DNA from: JALOOB01 sp040766655
GTDB lineage: Bacteria > Chloroflexota > Anaerolineae > CG2-30-64-16
NCBI GenBank assembly: GCA_040766655.1
Contig: JAXGQB010000016.1
Span: forward strand, 1-64,000
Length of the DNA: 64,000 bases
Direction of reading: 5' to 3'
Part shown: positions 59,612 through 64,000 of the stretch, piece after piece
How positions within the stretch are numbered: the stretch's first letter is position 1
Layout: each line of letters begins with the position of its first letter
Position numbers and translations under genes: made by a program
The notes under the pieces: model-generated
What the model saw: only the letters and a program-made list of their open reading frames with translations
What the model was told of the DNA's origin: nothing
The model's database searches: none

Positions 59612-60715
59612 ATGAACGCTGAGCCGGCGACGGGCGGCCCACCTGAGCAGTTGACCGATGAGGAGCGTACGCCCCTGACGGCCGGGCGGCGCGCCCGTCG
59701 CTTGGCCGCCATCGCGGCGCTCGCCGGGGTGATGCTCCTCGCACTGCTCGCCTACGTCTTGGGCCTTTCTGCCAGGACGGGCCAGCCCTTTCCAGGTCTC
59801 GGCGCGCGGATCCGGGCGATGACCGATCCCTGGGAGTGGGCGGCGCCGGGGTTCGCCGGCGGCGCGCCGGTCACGCTGACCCACGGCATCACGCACTACA
59901 CCTACTACGCCTGGTCGCCCCAGTGCGACTTTCCCGACCGCCACCGCGTGCCCATGATCTGGGGCAGGGACGATTTCTACCGCGATGCGGACGACCTGCG
60001 GGCGCTGTTCGACGGCCGCTGCAACGACGGCCGGCCGCTTCTCTTCCTGAATGAGCCCGCCAAGGAGGAGCAGGCGAACATCACCCCCGCCGAGGCGGCG
60101 GCGATGTTTTACACGATGACGCGAGACGCGGCGTGGCCTTACGCACGCTGGCGTGGCCCCATCTACGCGGGCAACAACCTGGTGGAGGAGCGTGCCTGGG
60201 ATGCGGAGTTCGTCAGGCAGTTCGCCGAGCGCTACAACGGGGGCAACACGGCCATCCCGGAGATCGCGGGGTGGGGGGTGCACCTGTATGGCAACTACCA
60301 GTACGGCCCGGGTGCAGGTGACCCCAACACAGTGTGGATCGAGGATGTGCCCGCCGCGGAGATCGGGGCTGTGGTCGACCGCAGCCTGGCGGAGCTGGCA
60401 CGCTATCGGTCGGAGCGAGCGGCCGAAGGCAACTCGACGTCGGTGGCCGTGACCGAGTTCGGGCTGCTGCAGGCCTCGGCCTGGCACGACCCGCCCGCGT
60501 TCTTCTACGACACCACCGCCGATTTCATGTACCACTATGTGCAGAGGTTCGACCTCGTGCCCGAGGTGCAGGCGTGGTTCTGGTTCATCAGCGCGGGCTC
60601 CGCGGACGAGTTCCTCGACGTGAACCTGATGGTAAATCCCCGCACCGGCGCGCTGACGCCCAACGGAGAGATGTGGCGCGTCCTGGCGGCGGAGCGCCAG
60701 CCGCCGTCCAGGTGA
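59612..60715 (+). CDS. Membrane-anchored glycoside-hydrolase-like protein
   Basis: About 367 residues: cytoplasmic N-terminus, membrane helix (about 30-52), then an external TIM-barrel-like domain. Barrel-edge motifs LLFLNEP (possible acid/base Glu), GWGVHLYGNYQYG, and VTEFGLL (possible nucleophile Glu) match the pattern of clan GH-A glycosidases in which catalytic glutamates end strands 4 and 7, but no exact family is assigned. It begins six bases after the pcrA stop; GTG 59603 is an alternative start. No carbohydrate neighbours. Confidence 0.6.
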   Translation: MNAEPATGGPPEQLTDEERTPLTAGRRARRLAAIAALAGVMLLALLAYVLGLSARTGQPFPGLGARIRAMTDPWEWAAPGFAGGAPVTLTHGITHYTYYAWSPQCDFPDRHRVPMIWGRDDFYRDADDLRALFDGRCNDGRPLLFLNEPAKEEQANITPAEAAAMFYTMTRDAAWPYARWRGPIYAGNNLVEERAWDAEFVRQFAERYNGGNTAIPEIAGWGVHLYGNYQYGPGAGDPNTVWIEDVPAAEIGAVVDRSLAELARYRSERAAEGNSTSVAVTEFGLLQASAWHDPPAFFYDTTADFMYHYVQRFDLVPEVQAWFWFISAGSADEFLDVNLMVNPRTGALTPNGEMWRVLAAERQPPSR

Positions 60716-60727
60716 GCCCCGCGCCCC

Positions 60728-61252
60728 TCACGCGGTGAGGTAGCGCAGCAGCAGCGCGAGCACCGCCTCGGCGGACTGCGCCTTATTGCCAAGTCGATCC
60801 CCTTCCCACACGTGGCACTCGCCCCACTCCGCATCCTCCGCGGAGAGGTGGATGTAGACCAGGCCGACCGGCTTGCCGGGCGTCGCGCCGGTGGGGCCCG
60901 CGATGCCGGTGACCGCCGCGCCGATGTCCGCGTCGAAGACGCGCCGCGCGCCCCGGGCCATCTCCGCGGCCGTCTCCGCGCTGACCGCGCCGTACACTGC
61001 CAGTGTCTCCCCCCGCACCCCGATCACCCCTTCCTTCGCGCTGTTGGCATACGTCACCGCACTGCCGAGGAAGTAGGCGGAGCTGCCCGAGAGGTCGGTA
61101 ATCAGGTCCGCTACCAGGCCGCCGGTGCACGACTCGGCCAGGCCGAGGGTGAGGTTCCGTTCGATCAGGCGCCGGTGCACCTCGCGCGCCAGGGGATGCG
61201 GCCGCCGGCTGCGCCTGCGCGGCCCGGTGGGGCGGGTGTCATCGGCCATCAT
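60728..61252 (-). CDS. pncC: CinA C-terminal-type nicotinamide-nucleotide amidase
   Basis: Deamidates NMN in NAD+ salvage. About 174 residues, the stand-alone CinA-C form. Signature ESCTGGLVADLITDLSGSS, VTYANSAKEG, and GIAGPTGATPGKPVG are all present. The N-terminus has an arginine-rich lead of about 25 residues. Its start (ATGATG) overlaps the end of the histidine kinase gene, so it is read as third gene of that operon. Pairing with a sensor kinase is probably incidental. Confidence 0.93.
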   Translation of the reverse strand: MMADDTRPTGPRRRSRRPHPLAREVHRRLIERNLTLGLAESCTGGLVADLITDLSGSSAYFLGSAVTYANSAKEGVIGVRGETLAVYGAVSAETAAEMARGARRVFDADIGAAVTGIAGPTGATPGKPVGLVYIHLSAEDAEWGECHVWEGDRLGNKAQSAEAVLALLLRYLTA

Positions 61253-62670
61253 GTCTCGCTTGTCTCCTGGTCGTCGCGGTGCGCATCGGGCAGATAGAGC
61301 GTGAAGACGGAGCCGACGCCCACCTGGCTCTCCACCTCCAGCTGGCCGCCGTGCGCCTCGGCCACCCACCGCGCGATCGACAGTCCCAATCCCGCGCCAC
61401 CCGGCCGCGCGCGGCTGCGATCCGAGCGGTAGAAGCGGTCGAAGATGTGTGGCAGGTCATCGGAGGGGATGCCCGCGCCGGTGTCCTCGACGCTCACCTG
61501 CACCCAGCCGGCCTGGCGCTTGAGGGTGAGCGTCACGTCGCCGCCCGAAGGCGTGTACTTGATCGCATTGTCCACCAGGTTGAGCAGCAACTGGCGCAGC
61601 CGGTCCGCGTCGCCGGGTACGACCGCCTGGTCCTCCGCGCCCAGCCGGACGCGCACGCCGGTTCCCTGGCTGAGCAGCTGGCCCTGGCGGTACACGTCGA
61701 GGATGAGGGTGTCCAGTTCGACCGGTTGGAGGTGCAGCTGCAGCCCGGCATCGGCCTGCGCCAGCAGCAGCAGGTCGCTGACCAGCCGGCGCATGCGCGC
61801 GGTCTCGTTCCCGATCGCCACCAGTGCCTCGCTGCGCATTGCCGGGTCATCCGCTGCGCCGCGGCGCAGGAGGTCCACGTTGCCCTGGATCGTGGTCAGG
61901 GGGGTGCGCAACTCGTGGCTGACGTCTGCAACGAGTTGTTGCTGCGTGTCGAAGGACGCTTCCAGCCGGCCGAGCATCTCGTTGATCGTCCCCGTGAGCC
62001 GGCCCACCTCATCGGTCGGCACGCCGGTCGGGATGCGCCGGCTGAGGTCACGCGTGGCCGCGATCTGCTGTGCGGTCTCCGTGATGCCCTTGATGGGCTG
62101 CAGCGCGGCCCGGGCCAGGATGCTGCCGCCGGCTGCGGCCAGCACCAGGGCCAGCGCGCTGACGGAGAGGAGCGTGCGGCGGATCACCGCCAGCGCGTCG
62201 TCGATGCTGGCCATCAGGCCGGCCACCTCCACCACGCCCACGAACTGGTTACCGATGGGGATCGGCAGGCTGGCCACGTGCAGCCGCGCACCGCTGGCTT
62301 GCAGCGTCACGAACCGGGCGCGGCCGGCCTCCAGGTCCTGGAGGAAGTGCGCGGGCACCGGCAGCCGTCTGCCCTGGAGGTTCTCGGAGAGCTGCACCGC
62401 ACGTCCGTCGAGCTGGACGATCTGTACGTAGTACTGCGAGCCGAACGCGTCGATGGAGGGGAGCCGCGCGCGGCCGGAGAGCATCACGGCCAGGGGATCG
62501 TTTTCCTGCTGGATGAGCGTGATGACGCTGTTCGCCTGGGCCACCAGCCGTTCCTGGAGATTGGCGAGCAGGGTGCGGGCGACGACCGAGTAGATCAGGA
62601 AGGTCAGGAGCAGCAGGATGAGCGCCAGCAGGCCCGTGTACCACAGGGTCAGCCGGGTGCGAATCGACAT
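61249..62670 (-). CDS. Sensor histidine kinase (HAMP-HisKA type)
   Basis: About 473 residues. Two membrane helices (about 8-30 and 165-188) flank a periplasmic sensor; a HAMP domain follows, then the phospho-acceptor helix VADVSHELRTPLTTIQGNVD (H box), N box NLVDNAIKYTPSG, and G boxes DTGAGIPSDDL and GAGLGLSIARW. It starts one base after the response regulator. Signal unknown; such orthodox kinases commonly sense envelope or phosphate-type cues. Confidence 0.94.
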   Translation of the reverse strand: MSIRTRLTLWYTGLLALILLLLTFLIYSVVARTLLANLQERLVAQANSVITLIQQENDPLAVMLSGRARLPSIDAFGSQYYVQIVQLDGRAVQLSENLQGRRLPVPAHFLQDLEAGRARFVTLQASGARLHVASLPIPIGNQFVGVVEVAGLMASIDDALAVIRRTLLSVSALALVLAAAGGSILARAALQPIKGITETAQQIAATRDLSRRIPTGVPTDEVGRLTGTINEMLGRLEASFDTQQQLVADVSHELRTPLTTIQGNVDLLRRGAADDPAMRSEALVAIGNETARMRRLVSDLLLLAQADAGLQLHLQPVELDTLILDVYRQGQLLSQGTGVRVRLGAEDQAVVPGDADRLRQLLLNLVDNAIKYTPSGGDVTLTLKRQAGWVQVSVEDTGAGIPSDDLPHIFDRFYRSDRSRARPGGAGLGLSIARWVAEAHGGQLEVESQVGVGSVFTLYLPDAHRDDQETSET

Positions 62671-62671
62671 G

Positions 62672-63349
62672 TCACTCTTCCCGCAGCGCGTAGCCGACTC
62701 CGCGCACCGTCTGGATGATGCGCGGCTCACCGCCGTCCTCCAGCTTCGAGCGCAGGTAGCGGATGTACACCTCGATGATGTTCGACTCGCCGCCGAAGTC
62801 GTAGCCCCAGATGCGATCGTACAGCGTGTCTCGGGTGAGGACCTGGCGCGGATGCTGCATGAAGAGGTGGAGCATCTCGAATTCGCGCGCGGTCAGGTCC
62901 ACGCGGCGGCTGCCGCGATACACCTCGTGGGTCACCACGTTGAGGCTCAGGTCCGCGAAACGCAGCACCTCTTCCTGCGAGGCGGGCTGGCGCCGGCGAA
63001 GCAGGGCACGGATGCGCGCGAGCAACTCATCGAAGTTGAAGGGCTTGACGACATAATCATCCGCGCCGGCATCCAATCCCTTGACGCGATCCGGCACCGC
63101 ATCCTTGGCAGTGAGGATCAGGATCGGCACGTCACTCGCCGCGCGCAGCCGCTGGCAAACCGTGAGGCCGTCCATCCCGGGCAGCATGAGGTCGAGGAGC
63201 ACCAGGTCGGGTGCGCGATCGCGCGCGGCGGTCAGCCCATCAGGCCCATCGCCCGCGACCTTGACCGAGTAACCCTCGTAAATTAAGCCGCGACGCAGGA
63301 GATCCGCGATTTGCTGATCGTCCTCGATCACCAGGATGTGTTCTGCCAT
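62672..63349 (-). CDS. OmpR/PhoB-family response regulator
   Basis: 225 residues. Receiver domain with IEDDQQ acidic pair, phospho-acceptor in DLVLLDLMLPGMDG and lysine in ILTAKD; C-terminal winged helix with FEMLHLFMQHPRQVLTRDTL and the TVRGVGYAL wing. Operon order regulator-kinase-pncC with 1-base and 4-base junctions. Target genes are not evident in the window. Confidence 0.95.
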   Translation of the reverse strand: MAEHILVIEDDQQIADLLRRGLIYEGYSVKVAGDGPDGLTAARDRAPDLVLLDLMLPGMDGLTVCQRLRAASDVPILILTAKDAVPDRVKGLDAGADDYVVKPFNFDELLARIRALLRRRQPASQEEVLRFADLSLNVVTHEVYRGSRRVDLTAREFEMLHLFMQHPRQVLTRDTLYDRIWGYDFGGESNIIEVYIRYLRSKLEDGGEPRIIQTVRGVGYALREE

Positions 63350-63474
63350 TCTGCTCGATCTTTGGTAAGAGAACTGACGCGTTGGCCAGGAATTCTACGC
63401 GATGATTCTACACGCCCTTGGTGCCCCGTGCAAGCGTGGTGCAGAGGGGGTTAGTCCCGCCTTTGTTTCGGGAG

Positions 63475-63519
63475 TATAATGGCCCCGTGCTTGAGCGCAC
63501 CGTGCATCGTGCGCCGTGC
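63475..63519 (+). promoter_or_regulatory. -10 element and 7-bp tandem repeat before moxR
   Basis: Perfect TATAAT (63475-63480), no good -35. About 20 bases on, three 7-base units ending cgtgc (accgtgc, atcgtgc, gccgtgc; 63499-63519) sit in the leader. Together they occupy the 213-base gap before the MoxR gene. Confidence 0.45.
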
Positions 63520-63562
63520 GATGGCGACACGGACGGGCTCTGGATAGGAGTAAGCCTGACAC

Positions 63563-64000
<438 letters not shown>

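Overview
This is a high-GC bacterial chromosome segment with tightly packed genes, about 54 protein-coding genes and no rRNA, tRNA, CRISPR array, transposase or phage gene that I can see. The gene mix suggests a Chloroflexota bacterium of the Anaerolineae/Caldilineae kind: multiheme cytochromes with membrane quinol-type subunits, paired ArsA-type ATPases, a valS T-box leader, GTG starts, and minisatellite DNA carried in frame inside housekeeping genes. That placement is inference; 16S rRNA or marker genes are not in the window.

Layout. 1-2.4 kb: end of a nucleoside kinase and ornithine aminotransferase. 2.4-6.1 kb: a minus-strand membrane electron-transfer operon (a 38-residue membrane peptide missed by length cut-offs, a related 164-residue protein, a 7-heme cytochrome c, a four-cluster ferredoxin, an NrfD/HybB membrane subunit). 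6.2-9 kb: NarL-type response regulator and its sensor kinase, divergent from a PrsW-like protease. 10.3-16.8 kb: M28 peptidase, perR-katG peroxide defence with a Fur-type operator, a Gfo/Idh/MocA oxidoreductase, and a RuvC-like/DUF3795 pair. 17-18.7 kb: yifB/comM. 18.9-23.9 kb: the most unusual block, cstA followed by a thioredoxin-like protein, two paralogous small proteins and two different ArsA/Get3-type ATPases. 24-27.2 kb: TPR protein, and a plant-arabinokinase-like GHMP kinase overlapping a GalU-like uridylyltransferase. 27.3-34.5 kb: a complete Mrp Na+/H+ antiporter operon (A and B fused, then C-G) plus a CaCA exchanger. 34.5-46.6 kb: mixed metabolism (patatin, Mug glycosylase, K+/H+ antiporter, LysM protein, a secreted protein with an apparent ATA start, P450, lipoprotein hydrolase, QueG-like Fe-S protein, GH4 glycosidase, zinc alcohol dehydrogenase). 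46.7-49.4 kb: a second cytochrome operon (9-heme cytochrome and a cytochrome b fused to an octaheme domain) behind a CRP/FNR-family palindrome. 49.6-53.2 kb: small GYF_2-like protein, a candidate small RNA, and valS with a full T-box leader whose specifier reads GUC (Val). 53.2-64 kb: secreted protein, homocysteine methyltransferase/MTHFR fusion, maf, pcrA/uvrD, a membrane-anchored glycosidase-like protein, pncC (CinA C-terminal type), an OmpR-type two-component system, and the start of a MoxR ATPase.

Themes. Two cytochrome modules, the NarL pair and the CRP/FNR-like site point to respiration controlled by electron acceptor. Mrp, CaCA and the K+/H+ antiporter indicate strong Na+/H+/K+ homeostasis. 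The candidates for something undescribed are the CstA/thioredoxin/duplicated small protein/duplicated ArsA cluster, the b-octaheme fusion, and the shared minisatellite spread through comM, mnhA and valS.
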